Of a DNA stretch of 64,000 nt, positions 12,056 through 25,101 are shown piece after piece. Source of the DNA: Panonychus citri. Its lineage: Eukaryota > Arthropoda > Arachnida > Trombidiformes > Tetranychidae. Made by a program: the position numbers and the translations under genes. Under the pieces are notes generated by a model that saw nothing but the letters and a program-made list of their open reading frames with translations, was not told where the DNA came from and searched no databases. The stretch covers positions 930,001-994,000 of the forward strand of contig NW_026515455.1 of the NCBI RefSeq assembly GCF_014898815.1, written 5' to 3'. Position 1 is the stretch's first letter. Every line of letters begins with the position of its first letter.

Positions 12056-12587
12056 AAGTTGATAAACTTATTCTTATTTTTATTTCTTAGCGAAAAGTTT
12101 ATCTTAAATCTTCCTTTAACCAGTTTATTGTTTAAGATGTTTCACAAATTAAACAATAAGATAAATTGTTTAATTGATAAACTGTTTCAACTTAATTACC
12201 CATAGATTCAAAGAAAGAATCTGAATTACTCAGTATGCAAAAACACCTAAAGCAATGAAGATGATTTTCTTTATCAACTGAAACTTAGAAATTAATTGTG
12301 GAAGTGCCTCCATCTTAGTTTATGCGACAATTAATCATTCGAAGAGGTGACACAATTTTCATTCTTAAGATTTGAGAAATTTAAATTTCGAAAATGATTC
12401 AATTAGTTAATTTAATGGGAAAATTTTCATAAATAATAATTTACATATAATGGAATAGAAAGAAAAAGAGAAATATTTAGAAGGAATAAATTATTACAAT
12501 TGTTTTCTATTTAGTGACTCTGAATAGAGAGAATTACAGCCAAGTTACAATGATTTGAGAAAAGAAAAAAAGTTCAGGACAAGTTAA
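12056..12587 (-). other. osa 3' untranslated/flanking region
   Basis: This non-coding stretch lies between the osa stop codon and the start of copy 1. The half nearest osa (12239-12583) is duplicated at 10208-10515. A possible minus-strand polyadenylation signal (tttatt on the plus strand) lies at 12124-12129. Nothing coding is seen. Confidence 0.6.
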
Positions 12588-15500
12588 TTAACAGAGAAAT
12601 GTAATTGTGACCAATAGATTTCCGTTGCATCTTTGATTATTGGAATTTGTGTCTTCTTTATCTGCTTTTTCCAGCTCATTATCCGGATTATCACAAGGCT
12701 TGATTGTTCCTCCAATTTTGGAACATGTTGATAAAGGGTATGAGAATTGTGATGAATCAGCTTGTTGATCGCTTTTACCTTCATCAGAGATTTGAGATGA
12801 ATCTCCATTTGTTTCGTCCTTATTATTATGGATTGTGATTGTTGTTGTTGTTCCTGATGTTGTCGTTGTAGTTGTAGTGGTGATTGAGGACGATGATGAT
12901 GACGATAAGGTGGTTGTTGTTGATGATGAAGTAGATGAAGATGATGATGGAGATGGAGATGATTTCGTATGTACAGATGATGATTTTTCTAAAGAAATCA
13001 GGTGCGGATGAGGTAAAGTACTATCATCGTGAAGAGACACTTCATAAATAACATCAGCGATCACTGAAGCGACTCCTTGATCGAGAATTTGAGAGAAAAC
13101 AAGTGATAAAAGTCTTTGTTGATGGACTAATATCATCGATCTATTCTCAGGTATCCTGGCGAAATGTCGCAAACAAATGGCAGCTCTTCGAACCATATCG
13201 AGTGTCGTCCCCATCAACTCTGGATTATCACGTAAAGCATTTAATCCTTGTGTATTGGCTACTTGTAATGCTGATTGTTCTGACTGTTCAATGAACCCAA
13301 TTAACTGAGGAATCGCATAACCAGTCAAAGCTATTGCACGGGCTATACTAGAATCAGCGGCAGCGAAATTGGTTAATAACACAAGAGCAAATTCACGTAA
13401 AGTTTGATCTTCATTTCGATTCAACATCTTTGCTAACATGGTAAACATTTTCTCTAATCTGCTCCAAGGTGGAGTGGCCAACATTAGATCCACATTGGAG
13501 TCGATGATGGACAATTTCATGAGTGATTCCAAGGCGAGTCTCTTCGGGGTGAATGATTGAACTGTGGTGGTCGGAAGATGATCTTGAGCATAGGAAGAAG
13601 GACAAACGGTCCAATGTAATAAACCATCTAAAATATTTAAACTAATTTCTTCCGAATGAGGGTCAAGATCGAGTTGACATGAAATGTTTGCTAAAGTCAC
13701 AAGAGTGTTTTCTCTTAAAAGATGAATTGATTCCGACCACCAGTTAGATGATCCAATTGTATCTTCCTCACTAGATGATGATGACGATGATGATGATGAT
13801 GATGTTTGGGGTATTGATGGTGTGGAATTGCTGCTTGTATCATTGGTAAAGTTGCTCTTCTTAACAGCATGAGTGTGTTTCAATGTTAAGAGTCGTCCAA
13901 GAACAACAAGTAGTCCTGGATGTTTGGACATTTCGATATCGTTACCAGGCACAAAAGATAAATTTCTTATTAAGGTGGAAAGACACAGGCATCTTTGTGA
14001 GATTGAATCATAATAATCTTGAATTGTTGCAAGAGGAGAATCATCTTCATCCTCAGGCTCATCTTCAAGATCATCGAAATCAACTTTCACTTCTAATTTG
14101 ATGTTTTTTGGATGATCATTGTGAATAAATGGTTTTTTAGATGAACTTAATTTAGAGTCACAATTACCATTAACTAAAGATTGATTGGAAGACACATCAT
14201 CTTTGTTATTCATAATACTATTATTCACAATGTTGTTTTTTATATTTGAGTTTGTTGTTGTTGTGGTTGTGGTGTTATTGGTAATTGAAGTGGTTGATGT
14301 AACAGAAAATGATGAATCTTGTTTCTTTCTCGACTTTTTTGACTTATTTTCTTTTGTTTTGATAACTTTAACAAGTTTGAGATACTTTTCCTTTGGTTCG
14401 AAGTGTGTGATTATATGGTCAGTGGCTTCTCCATATCCCTTTGACCAATGATCTCTACCGGTTTTGAATCCATTTTTAAATGGATCCCATTTCTTTTCAT
14501 AATCAGTAACAAATAGATGAGCCTCAGCATTTTCCATTCTCACAGATTTTCCGCTGCGAGAAGTAAAAGTTAAATCTAAAGATGATTTCAACATTTTCAG
14601 TTGTTGATCCATTTTCGGAATGTTGACATTAATCGCCCGATCCAATTTCCTGGTCATTTCTTTCTTGCCACTGACACTTTTTCTCATTATATTTACATCC
14701 GTCATTCCCTCGAATTCACCAGTTACACAATCATCATCACTATTCTCATCATTTGCATCATCACCATTTTCATTATCCTGAGAAAGCTCATCGAAATCAG
14801 ATCCAATCTGATACCATTTTCGACTTTTTTTGATACCATTTTGTAAAGGTGTTTCTATGTGACCACTGACTTCGGTGTCCTTGAAAAGTCCTTCGAACAT
14901 GTCGTTGAGACACTTTTTGTAATGTTCTAATAAAGTTTCTAGTAATCCAGGCAAATGTTGAAGTCCAAAGTAAAGGTAACTATTATCATCGGCAACTAAA
15001 ACTGAGAGAGTGTCTATTGCCCAAGTACTTTCTGCAAGTAAACCCGATTTAAGACTCATTAACAATTTCCAGGCTTCAGTAGGACACAAATCTTTGCAAT
15101 TCAATTTGCGTCTTTTGAATAGATTTGGTGTAGTGGCTTCAACACTTCCCACAGGGAAAACTAACTCTCTTTTCATCATCATTTGACTATACGGCATTGA
15201 AGGATGATGAGGACCATGAGGGCCATGAGGATGTTGAGGGTGTTGAGGATGATGTCCTGGGTGCACAGAGTGGCCTGGATGACCTGGATGTGGTGGTAAG
15301 TGAGAATGTGGATGTGGATGTGGATGTTGAAGAGAGTGCGGATGTTGGTGTTGGTGTGGTAGAGCTTGTAGATGAGCTTGAGGATGAGGATGAGGTGATC
15401 TTGGTGCTCCCAAATGTGGACTCGGTGTGGGTGATGACGGAAGACTCGGTGATGAACATAAAAGTCGAGTTAAATGTTGTGATGGAGCTTTAGGTGGCAT

Positions 15501-18500
15501 TGGTGGTCCACCAGGCATTTGATACATTCGATTTTGCATTTGATTCATTTTATTCATCGGATGATCAGGTGGATAAGAGTAGCCAGGTTGAGTAGAAGGT
15601 GGATAATTATGATTCATTCCGGGTGGTGGTTGATGTTGATGTTGTTGCTGATGCTGTTGTTGTGATGGTGGTGGTGGTGGAACAGGAGATTGACCTGGTG
15701 GTGGTGGATATCGATTCATGGGCCAACCACCTGCTGCATTGTTGACCATTGGAACTGATGGTCCAAGTTCAGGTCTTGCTGAATTCGGATGGAGAGATTG
15801 AGGTGGAGGTGGCAAAGATCCTGGATCAGTTCGAGATTGATGGTCCCATGATGTTGTCATATTAGGTGGCTGAGGAGGAGGAGGAGCCCCTGGACTACCT
15901 CTAAAAACGGGATCACGATTCCACATTTGATGACCATGATTTGGTCCATTGCCACCTTGAGGGTAATTCGGAGCCATTGGCCTACCAGGATAAGGTCCAT
16001 ATTGACCAGGATGTTGTGATTTATGATCAGGTTTCATGAAATCAGGATGTCTTTTAAGATGCGGTGGATGTTGAGGAGCCGGTCCTGATTCTTGACCACT
16101 TGTTGGAGGAGCATTTGTGCCATAGAAATTGTTTTCTCGCGGTTCAATAAATCGCGAAGGTCCATTAGGAGATGATCTATTTGCAGGATAAACCGTTGTA
16201 TCGTAATTCGATCCCTGAAAGAAAAAACAGAAAAATAAATTAATTAAAAAGAAAAGAAAAGAAAAGAAACGAAAAGAAGAAAACGAAAAAAAGTTTATAA
16301 AAAAAAGAAAAACCTACTTGTTGATTAGGTTGATTATACTTGGCAGCTAAAAGTCGCTGTGCAAGTGGACTATTATGGGTTGACGTCTTTCGTGCAAAAA
16401 TGAAAGAAAATGGAAGAAAATAAAAAATAAAAATATAATAAAATCAAATCAAAAGTGAAAACAATCAACAAAAATCACTCACCTGTACATTTGATGGACC
16501 ATTGCTGCGATAATTGTCATTCATTCCTGGGTAATTGGGTTGATTAGCTGAGCCATATGATCCAGAAATTGGTGGTCTCTGTGGGTAATTGTTGATCGGT
16601 GGTTGCAAGGCTTGAGAATGAGGATGAGGATGAGGATAACGCTGATTAGTCTCAATACTCGGTGGATGAGGAGGCTGAGACTGATGTGGAAGATGAGATG
16701 GATGCGAAGGATGCGAAGGATGCGGGGGATGCGAGGGATGAGAAGATGGATGATTTTGTGATGAATTGGATGAATTAGATGAATCTTGATTTTCTTTGCT
16801 ATTGCCACTATCAGATCCTCTGGAAGAAGCACCAGGACTCGCTGCTCCTGTGCTATTTGGTCTACTATTAGGACGACTATGGGATCCTGAATTCTCGGTG
16901 GTCGATTCAGAGGATGGACCATTTTTACCTTGTTGTTGCTGCTGTTGTGGTTGTTGATGTGGATGAGGATGACGAAGATGTTGATGATGAGGTGGTTGTT
17001 GTTGCTCATGTTGACCATAGTAGCCTCCTGGACCAGTTCGATTAGGACCTTCAAAGTTTGTTGGTTGTTGTTGTTGCTGCTGGTGACCTGAAGGATGACG
17101 ACGATGACCACTTGACGTAGATGGTTGCATCTCAGACGAATATGAGTCTGAATTCTCACCAGATCGATTTGAGTTCCCTGCAGGTGATGGTGATTGTGGA
17201 TTTGGTGCATGTGAAGCTTGAGGATGATAAGGTGAAGAATTTGATTTTGAAGGAGGTCCAGTAGAGTGTGGATTGGGTGGTAAATAGTTGGAACCTTGTT
17301 GATGAAGTAACGGTAAATGTTGTGGATGAGTTTGTTGATGGTGGGAATGTGGTAAATGTTGATGTTGTGCATGTTGTTGGTGTGATGGATGTTGAGGGTG
17401 CTGAGGATGTGGAGGATGTTGCAAGTGTTGATGATGCTGCGGGTGCTGTTGAGGATATTGACCATGAGGTGGTTGATGGTAAGGATAAGGAGGATACTGA
17501 TAATGTTGAGCACCTGGATAACCTGGACCGGGGCCAGGGCCGGGGCCTGAACCAGGAGCAGGACCTGATCCTGGGTGTGGTGGCGGAGGATAATGAGAGC
17601 CTATTGCTGGATTTCCTGGCTGAGGATAATTGTTATCACCACTTTTCATCATTTTCCTATTCTGATGAGGAGATTGTTGGCGAGGTGGTTGAGACATTTG
17701 CTGTTGAATTCCAGGAGGTAAATGACCACCCAAATGCCCATAATTGCTCGGTGGCTGTTGAGGTGGTTGCTGAGGTGGTTGTCCAGGATGATGATTGGGA
17801 CCATAATCATTAATGGCTCCTTGATGTGGATAATTTTGATTCTCAGGGTAACCTTGTCCAGGCGGTGGTTGTCGATGACCTGGATATGGTCCCTCAAACT
17901 GAACCGGTGTGGTGGATTGGGGATAACTACCTTGCGAGTTTGAGTCAGCTGAACCAGGAGAGGGAACAGATGCTCCTCCTTTTTTCCTACCAGGATGAGG
18001 TGAATGTTGTCTAGGTGCTGGATGAGGAGGTGGTAGAAGGTGGTTGACCGTGATGACTGGCTGGATGTCCCGGTGGATAACCAGAATGATGTCCAGCATA
18101 TGGACCACCTGTTTCTGGATATGATTCTGGATTCATACCCATCATATTTGGATACATTCCCGGGTGAGATTGTGGATAACCGGGTGGATAGTTGTTACCT
18201 ATGGGCGATGGCCCAGAAGGATAGGGTGATGAAGGTGGTTCCATGGAGCCGGGAGTCGGTGGGAAACCACTTTGCGAATTGCTATCACTATGACCTGGTG
18301 ACATGGCATCTTTAGATTTCTTTGATTTGCTTTCCACTTGTGGAATTAAAGTCGTATGGTCAATGCCGCCTCGATCAAATTTGCACTCAAAGGGCAAAAG
18401 GTGCTTCATATATTGTTTCCTAATCGCATAGGCAGCACTTGGATTGACCATACAGTTACATATAGTGGCCACTTCTTTCCATCCTTTATTCTTGGAAACC

Positions 18501-18673
18501 TCTTGGAAACCACCTTTATCTTTAACAACATTATATAATTGAAACAGATCAAGTGGTTGTTTACTAATCGTTGGCGATGAGGTCATGGAAACACCACGGG
18601 ATTCATTGAATGCGGCCAACCGCTTCATAAAAGAATCTCTCTCAGAATCTTCTCCCATGTTGTCAAACTTCAT
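12588..18673 (-). CDS. Osa / ARID1 (BAF250) SWI/SNF subunit
   Basis: Core subunit of the BAF-type SWI/SNF chromatin remodeller; nuclear, binds DNA through its ARID. Model of four exons: 18673-18109, 18017-16483, 16386-16318, 16214-12588; about 1931 residues. The ARID spans about residues 8-110, with the typical Pro-Thr-Ile-Ser-x-Gln-Pro-Leu-Asp-Leu-Phe motif, Gly-Gly-Phe, and Phe-Glu-Cys-x-Phe-Asp-Arg-Gly-Gly-Ile. Then comes a long Pro/Gly/Gln/His linker to about 1070, and the BAF250 C-terminal helical-repeat domain to about 1780. A Ser/Thr-rich tail ends the protein. The apparent frame break near 18050 is resolved by a 91-nt intron (donor CAG|GTGGTC, acceptor CATCCAG|CACC). The start at 18673 has an in-frame TAG two codons upstream, so the long N-terminal region of insect Osa is absent, unless that AG is a splice acceptor for an upstream exon. 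Confidence 0.93.
18018..18108 (-). other. 91-nt osa intron that mimics coding sequence
   Basis: The two long osa frames overlap here but differ by one register. A GT at 18108 and an AG at 18018, preceded by a pyrimidine-rich run, join them in phase 1 and keep the linker composition on both sides. The alternative is a true frameshift or a sequencing error. Confidence 0.6.
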
Positions 18674-18865
18674 TGACTATTGACAATCCAATTATAAAAC
18701 TGTTATAAATAAGAAGAAAGAGAAAAGAAAATACAAAAAGAAAATAAAATAAATAAACAATACAAGAGATTAAACATCATCATAATATATGTTAAAGTGA
18801 ATAAGAGGAAAAACAGACAAGAAAGGAGAGGCAAAAAAAGAAAAAAAGAAAGACAAGTATAAGAG

Positions 18866-18896
<31 letters not shown>

Positions 18897-21574
18897 AAAA
18901 GACACACACACAAAGAGAGATGGAGACTTGGAGAAAATTGTATTTCCACTAATCTGATTCCATATTTAAACGACTGAAATGATAACATGAACAAGCGAAT
19001 AGACTAAAGAGAACGTAGAGATGAAAAAAGTGGAAAATGTCGAAGAAAAAAATAAAAAGAGATAAACAGCTAAATTAGAAGAAAAAGAAGAAAAAATGAT
19101 TAAGAAAATCAATTGATATAACATAACAAGATGGCGAAAAATATAAGGGAAGCTGTTTGAGTGTAAGCGAAAAAAGCAAAGAGAAAGGAAGAGAGAGAAG
19201 AGAAAAAAAGCAAAATGTTGGAAAAGAAGAAAAATAATCACAATTGAAATGAACTTACTTTTATTCTCACAAAGGAGATTAATTAAAAATTTGTCATCCA
19301 ATTAAACCACTAATTTATTAAATTAAATAATAAACAACTTTTGTCCATTCATTAAACTTGATTAGTTTGTTTTTCTCAAATTAAAAGGAATCTCCAATCA
19401 AGAAAAATCCTCTCAGTTGGATGTCAATCATTGGTAAGTTTTCGAATGAACAAAAGATGGAGCCACAACCGAATCGTTTAGAATAAAATATCAGCTACTT
19501 TTCGATCTTTCAATCTGATATTCGGATACATTTTCTATTGCCAAGCCTGCAACAGATCCTGGTACTCGATACAAACAGTCAACCCAAAGATCGAAATCCA
19601 AGTTTTTAATTTTTTTCTGTTCCATTTGTATAATTAATACGAAGAAGCAACAATCTAATTCAACAATTAACTAATAACTGAATAATTATATTCGAAATTT
19701 ACTCAGCTATGATTAAGATTAAATTTTCAAACTAAATCAAATTCAAATTTCAAATTCTATGTCACCATTTGTTGTAATCGCAATTTAGATTAACAATTAA
19801 ATTGAATTTGGTTTGATTAATTGAGTGAAAACAGCTGATCAACTGACATTGACTATCTGTAGTTATTATTTGATTATAATTAAATTGATTGTCACTCATT
19901 CATCATAATGTTTACAATGATTGATTAACACTTTTAATATATTTGGACAGTTGATTGTATTACTCAATTTATTAATAGATAATCAATTGATTGTCTCTCT
20001 CTCTCTTTAATATAAATTGTGTAACAATTAAATCCCCAGATAAGAAAAAGTTGATTAATCAACAAAAAACTTGAAAGAAATCAACTTGTTACTTTATTAG
20101 TTATATGTGATTACGTTAACTAATTTCTTCCAATTGGTTAAAAGTTAGACAACAATTAAAACGAAACCTCTTGATTGCTCTTAATCAAACCACCTTGAAT
20201 TGAACCTCAAAGGCACTTAGTATGAACTAAACATTACAATTAACTGAATGATACTTGTTAATTGTTAAGATTTTAATATATTGAAACATAATTAATGTTT
20301 AATAATAACAAGAAAACGATACAACATTGATCCAATCAATTGATTGTTGCAATTAACTCGCCGTCATCCTGATAATTTTCAGGTCTTTTCCCAAACAATT
20401 TACTAATTCGATGTATGTAATTTAAATTGTCGATTATAATTATAATTGAATGAGGAAAATTTCCAATTTGATTAATAATTTTCTTCTTCTTTTAGGTAAT
20501 AAGAGAAATTATTTTTCCATTTTCGAAAATCAATCACCATTGCATCACACTTTCGAATAATTAATTAGTTCTTACCAAGTTAATTAGTCGCTAATTTAAG
20601 TTTCGATTTGAATTTTTCTCTTTCTTTTCCAACCTGTGAACAAAATAATCAGCTAATTATTGATTTTCTCTATCAAGTGATTAGCGAAACTAATTTCAAG
20701 TAAAAATCAGACAAGGTTACAGATTGAATTGCTCAAACATTGGTAATCACACAATTAAAGTTGATTAATTAAAGTGTTGACCTAACCTGTTGTTGTTTCA
20801 ATTGATTGTCATCAATCAGTGATTAATAATAACCTTTCCACTTAGAAGAAGAAAAGATTTTAATAAATTAACCTGATTGCTTGACCTTCGATCAAATGTT
20901 AACCTTGCACTCGAAGCCGAATATAAGTTTATGACCGAATTGCTGAAAAAGGAAAGAAAACTTCGTTTTCGAAGGCAAAATGTTCACTAATCTTCTACAG
21001 GCCATCTCTCTCTCTCTCTCTCTCACTTCGATGTTATCATAAGCATCTTAATCTCGAAAAACAATCCATTTTTCTTCGTCGAGTTTTTAAATTCGATACT
21101 TTTTATCCTGATGATTTTTTGGCTCGAAGGTAAGTGGAAACTCATCATCACCAAGACTCCACCCAAATTTCAGTCTTAATTCAATTTCATCGATTATGAA
21201 TCAGGATTGTTATCGATTAAGAGAGAGAGAGAGAGAAACAACTCGGGGAGGCGGATCATTCTCTCCCTATTTTCTCTCTCATCAACTCTCCTTCTCTCTC
21301 AGGAATAAACAATTCACTTTTTAAACTTCTCCTTCTTGTAATCAAAAACTTCTCACTCATTATCATGTGCTAAAGTCGCAAAAATATACCTACCTGTTGA
21401 GAAGAGAGAACATTAGTTGAACATTCGAAGGACATTCGATGTTAAAAAAATTCTTTTTTCTTCTTCTTCCCTGAATAGAAAACTTTTTCCATTTTCTTTG
21501 TGCTACCTGTTGATTGAATTTCCATTTCTGAGTTTTCCCCTGAAAGAAATTTAATATAACAATTAACCATAAAA
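18674..21574. other. osa upstream region and intergenic DNA
   Basis: No coding exon is recognised. On the minus strand a donor-like AAA|GTAAGT near 19258 and a pyrimidine-rich tract (purine-rich on plus, 18850-18915) would fit a 5' untranslated exon and intron for osa. Further donor-like sites face the same way near 21390 and 21507. GA/CT simple repeats lie at 18860-18915, 21005-21024 and about 21221-21236. Confidence 0.45.
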
Positions 21575-23000
21575 ATGTCCAATGCAATGAAAAGTGATGC
21601 TTTCAAGAATCTAATTTGTTTTGTGTTGATACTTTACCATTGGACTGTTGGTGCGATTATGGCCTTACTACCTCGATCTTTAAAGCACAAGGATATTAAA
21701 GGTGAAACCGTTCTAATCACGGGCGGAGGAAGTGGCCTAGGTCGAAACTTAGCCTGTAGATTTGCTAAACTTGGCTGTCGAATTGTTATTTGGGACATTA
21801 ATGCTCACGGAATGAATGAAACCGCCGCTCGAATTAAAAAATTGGGCTCACCCGTTTTCACCTTTCAGGTTGATATTTCAAACCGAGAATCAGTTTATGA
21901 GACTGCAATTAAAACCAAACAATTAGCCGGACCAATTACAATCCTAGTTAACAATGCAGGTAAGTTGATTAACTAATCACTTAATCAATCAGCAATCAAC
22001 TAAACATTTTGTCACAATATTTAATAAAAGGGTTGCCTTTTTATCAATACTAATCATTGTTAATATTGATTAAGTATTGATTTAGATCAGTAGTTGTTGA
22101 GATTGATTGAAAATGAAAAATTAATTATCAAAATCTATTAATAATTATCACTAATGGTATTTATTGGCAAAGTTAATCAAATTTAACACTTAATTGTGAA
22201 TTGTTTTGATGTTGCAATTAACTTTGAGATGATTAATCTAATCTTGATTAATAATAAAAACAATTTATCATTTTTTTTGTTGATTGTCTTTGCCCTCAAA
22301 TCAATTGTGATCAGCTAATTGTGAATCTTTTCCGATTATCTTGATCACCTTTGGTAACAATAACAAGGAAGAAAGTTAATTTATTAGAGATACTAATTAA
22401 ACAGTTAGTGTAGACAATGAAATTGATTAAATTTAATTGTTCTCATCAGGAATTGTAACCGGAAAGCGATTCATTGATTTACAAGATGATGATATTGATA
22501 GAACCATGGCCGTTAATTGTACCTCCAATTTTTGGATAATCAAATCGTTTCTTGGTAACATGATGGCAAATAATCATGGGCACATAGTGACCATCTCAAG
22601 TGTCGCTGGACTTTCAGGTGGACCTCGACTTGCCGATTATTGTGCCTCCAAATTTGCCTCCGTGGGCATTGATGAATCCCTAAGGTACGAGATGAAGACA
22701 GAGGGTTACGATGGGATCCACTGTACGGTTGTGTGTCCATGGTTCATAAACACCGGCATGTTTGACGGGGTGAAAACCAAGTACATGGGACTTTTGGACT
22801 CAGATTATGTCGCCGATGAGATAATCTCAGGGATTCTGGCTAATCAGGAGATAATTGTGGTTCCAAAGTTAATCTACTTCCTATTGTTCATCAAGTCATT
22901 TCTTCCCTCTCAAGCTTCATATTATATCATCAAACTGATCGGTGGTGACACGGCGATGATGACCTTTCATGGAAGAGCCAATAAGGTTAAACATGGTTAG
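21575..23000 (+). CDS. Short-chain dehydrogenase/reductase, SDR16C-like (RDH10/17beta-HSD11 type)
   Basis: NAD(P)-dependent oxidoreductase expected to act on retinoid, steroid or fatty-alcohol substrates at the ER or lipid-droplet membrane. Two exons, 21575-21959 and 22450-23000, phase 1, 311 residues, the usual family length. An N-terminal hydrophobic anchor covers about residues 13-33. The cofactor motif Thr-Gly-Gly-Gly-Ser-Gly-Leu-Gly is at 49-56 and Asp74 ends the second strand, which favours NAD over NADP. Asn-Asn-Ala-Gly is at 126-129, split by the intron. The catalytic residues Ser179, Tyr192 and Lys196 are all present. The gene looks functional; the substrate is not predictable from sequence. 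Confidence 0.92.
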
Positions 23001-23745
23001 AATACTTTTTCATCATGAACAATTAACTGATCTCAATTACAAACAATCTAAATGGCAGCTAATTGTGTCTTGATTTTTTGCTTCCAAATTGTTCATTTAA
23101 TCAATCTATCATTTTCTATGTATTTATTACAAATCAAACTGATTAAAGATGAAGTACTTAAAACTGATTTAATTGTTGATTATACTACCTCATCTTCAGT
23201 TTGTTGTTAATTAATTGCGATTTGTAACAATTTGGCTAATTATGTTTCGTTAATTTTTTATAAATACAATTTATTTCAACCCAACAGAAATTATCAACTT
23301 TCTATCACAATTTTTAAATACAATCATTAACTTTTTGCTTCTTATTAATAATTATATCAAATCATTTTCTATCAAATTAATTGTATTCAAACAAATGATC
23401 TAATACATGAATCATAATATTGATTGTTTACAACTGTAAACAATCAAAAACAATCAAACGAGTGGAAATAAATAATCAAATTAACTCCCATAACTTTTAA
23501 GCGCAATTTAACTCAATCCATTTACAATTAAAACAAACAATCAAAGACGAGATCAATATTATTTCATTAAAATGACTAATTGTTTGTAAACTGATATAAA
23601 TTATTTATCTCATTGATAAATAATTATCTCAACCCAATGAATCAAAGTTAAATTATAAAAGGAAATTAACTTTCACAATTAGTTGTACATTTCGCTTTAT
23701 TGATTGTAGTTGAATCAACGATTGTGAAAATAGTAAATCATCAGA
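23001..23745. other. Intergenic region with legumain promoter
   Basis: AT-rich, with no coding signal. It ends in the presumed core promoter of the legumain gene. Confidence 0.6.
23654..23661 (+). promoter_or_regulatory. TATA box of the legumain gene
   Basis: TATAAAAG lies 92 bp before the legumain start codon, leaving room for a short leader. It is the clearest TATA element in the window and fits a strongly transcribed digestive-type gene. Confidence 0.6.
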
Positions 23746-25101
23746 ATGAAGTTACTTTTATCTGGATTGGTAATTGTTTTAATTGCAATTAACTTAAGTT
23801 CGTCGGTTTCAATTGACTTGAATGCACAATTGAAAACCAATGAGGCTTTCAACATTCATGCAGTTCTGGTCGCTGGTTCATCTGGATTCGGAAATTATCG
23901 TCATCAAGCTGATGTTTGTCATGCTTACCAATTGCTACGATCTCATGGTGTCCCAGCGGAAAATATTATCGTCATGATGTATGATGATATCGCCAATAAC
24001 AAGGAGAATCCTTATCCAGGTCAAATTTTCAATGTTCCAAAAGGACCCAACGTTTATTCAGGAGTCTCAAAAGACTACACTGGACATGAAGTGACCCCCG
24101 AAAATTTCATCAAAGTGCTTAAAGGTGACAAGGAACTCGCAGCCAAGGGCAAAAAAGTTTTGACCTCTGGACCAAATGATCACGTCTTCATCTACTTCTC
24201 TGACCATGGGGCAACAGGTCTTGTTGCTTTTCCTTCATCGACCCTTTCATCCCACCAGCTCAATGAAGCTTTGGTTTACATGCACGACAACCGATTATAC
24301 GGTAAATTGACCTTTTACCTTGAAGCTTGTGAATCAGGGTCAATGTTTGCCAACATTTTGCCCTCGAACATCAGTGTCTTTGCCACTACAGCGGCCAATC
24401 CAGATGAGTCAAGTTACGCCACTTTCTGTGATCAACCCGACATAATGACCTGTTTAGCTGATGAATATTCAGTTGCTTGGATTCTTGACTCGGAAAGTAA
24501 TGATCTTACTCATGAAACTCTTGAAACTCAGTTCAAGAACGTTGTTAAATCAGTTAGAAATTCATCACCTCAAGAATATGGTTCTAAGGATTTGGGCTCC
24601 CTTGATGTTGGTCAATTCCAAGGAGAATCAAATAAACTCGACTCAAGATCCAAATTCATCAAAACTTCAGGTTCGATTAATAGTCGAGATGTGCCTTTGG
24701 TCAATTTGAAACGTCGATTAGCTTCAAATGGCTCGAATGACACAAAAGAAGTTCAATCAAAACTATCGACCCTTGTCTCTGGTCGTCGATTCTATGATAG
24801 GTCAATTCGACAAGTGATCGACGAACTTTGTACCAATGGATTCTGTTCACATGTTTCCGATGTTCTTTCAATTCGATTACCTTTAATTGACCATAAATCT
24901 TATTCCATAGTGACCAAAGCATTTGAAACTGATTGTATCAACCTTGGTACTCATTCCTATGGACTTAAATACATGTACGCTTTTGCTAATATCGTTCAAT
25001 CAAATAACTTTGATTCCTCTGAACTTGAACGATTCACCCTACGATTACAAAAGGCATGTCTTAATCATCTAACTGGCCACGGATTTGAATCAATCGTCTA
25101 A
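23746..25101 (+). CDS. Legumain-type asparaginyl endopeptidase (peptidase family C13)
   Basis: Lysosomal or secreted cysteine protease that cleaves after Asn; in mites and ticks such enzymes act in gut protein digestion. Intronless, 451 residues, close to the usual length. A signal peptide covers about residues 1-22. The catalytic residues Asn50 (before Tyr-Arg-His-Gln), His154 (Ser-Asp-His-Gly) and Cys195 (Glu-Ala-Cys-Glu-Ser-Gly-Ser) are all present, so an active enzyme is expected. A propeptide-like C-terminal half with Cys pairs follows; the linker near residues 265-330 is rich in Ser, Lys and Asn. Lack of introns suggests a lineage-specific duplicate. An AATAAA lies at 25143. Confidence 0.95.
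   Translation: MKLLLSGLVIVLIAINLSSSVSIDLNAQLKTNEAFNIHAVLVAGSSGFGNYRHQADVCHAYQLLRSHGVPAENIIVMMYDDIANNKENPYPGQIFNVPKGPNVYSGVSKDYTGHEVTPENFIKVLKGDKELAAKGKKVLTSGPNDHVFIYFSDHGATGLVAFPSSTLSSHQLNEALVYMHDNRLYGKLTFYLEACESGSMFANILPSNISVFATTAANPDESSYATFCDQPDIMTCLADEYSVAWILDSESNDLTHETLETQFKNVVKSVRNSSPQEYGSKDLGSLDVGQFQGESNKLDSRSKFIKTSGSINSRDVPLVNLKRRLASNGSNDTKEVQSKLSTLVSGRRFYDRSIRQVIDELCTNGFCSHVSDVLSIRLPLIDHKSYSIVTKAFETDCINLGTHSYGLKYMYAFANIVQSNNFDSSELERFTLRLQKACLNHLTGHGFESIV

Noticed and set aside
15187..15493. Open frames of 90-98 codons on both strands inside osa
   Set aside because: They are out-of-frame readings of the His/Pro-rich linker repeats; the osa frame explains the region.
16521..17813. Long alternative frames (330 and 181 codons) over the osa linker
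   Set aside because: Composition is the shifted reading of Pro/His/Gln codon repeats, with no domain and no independent start context.
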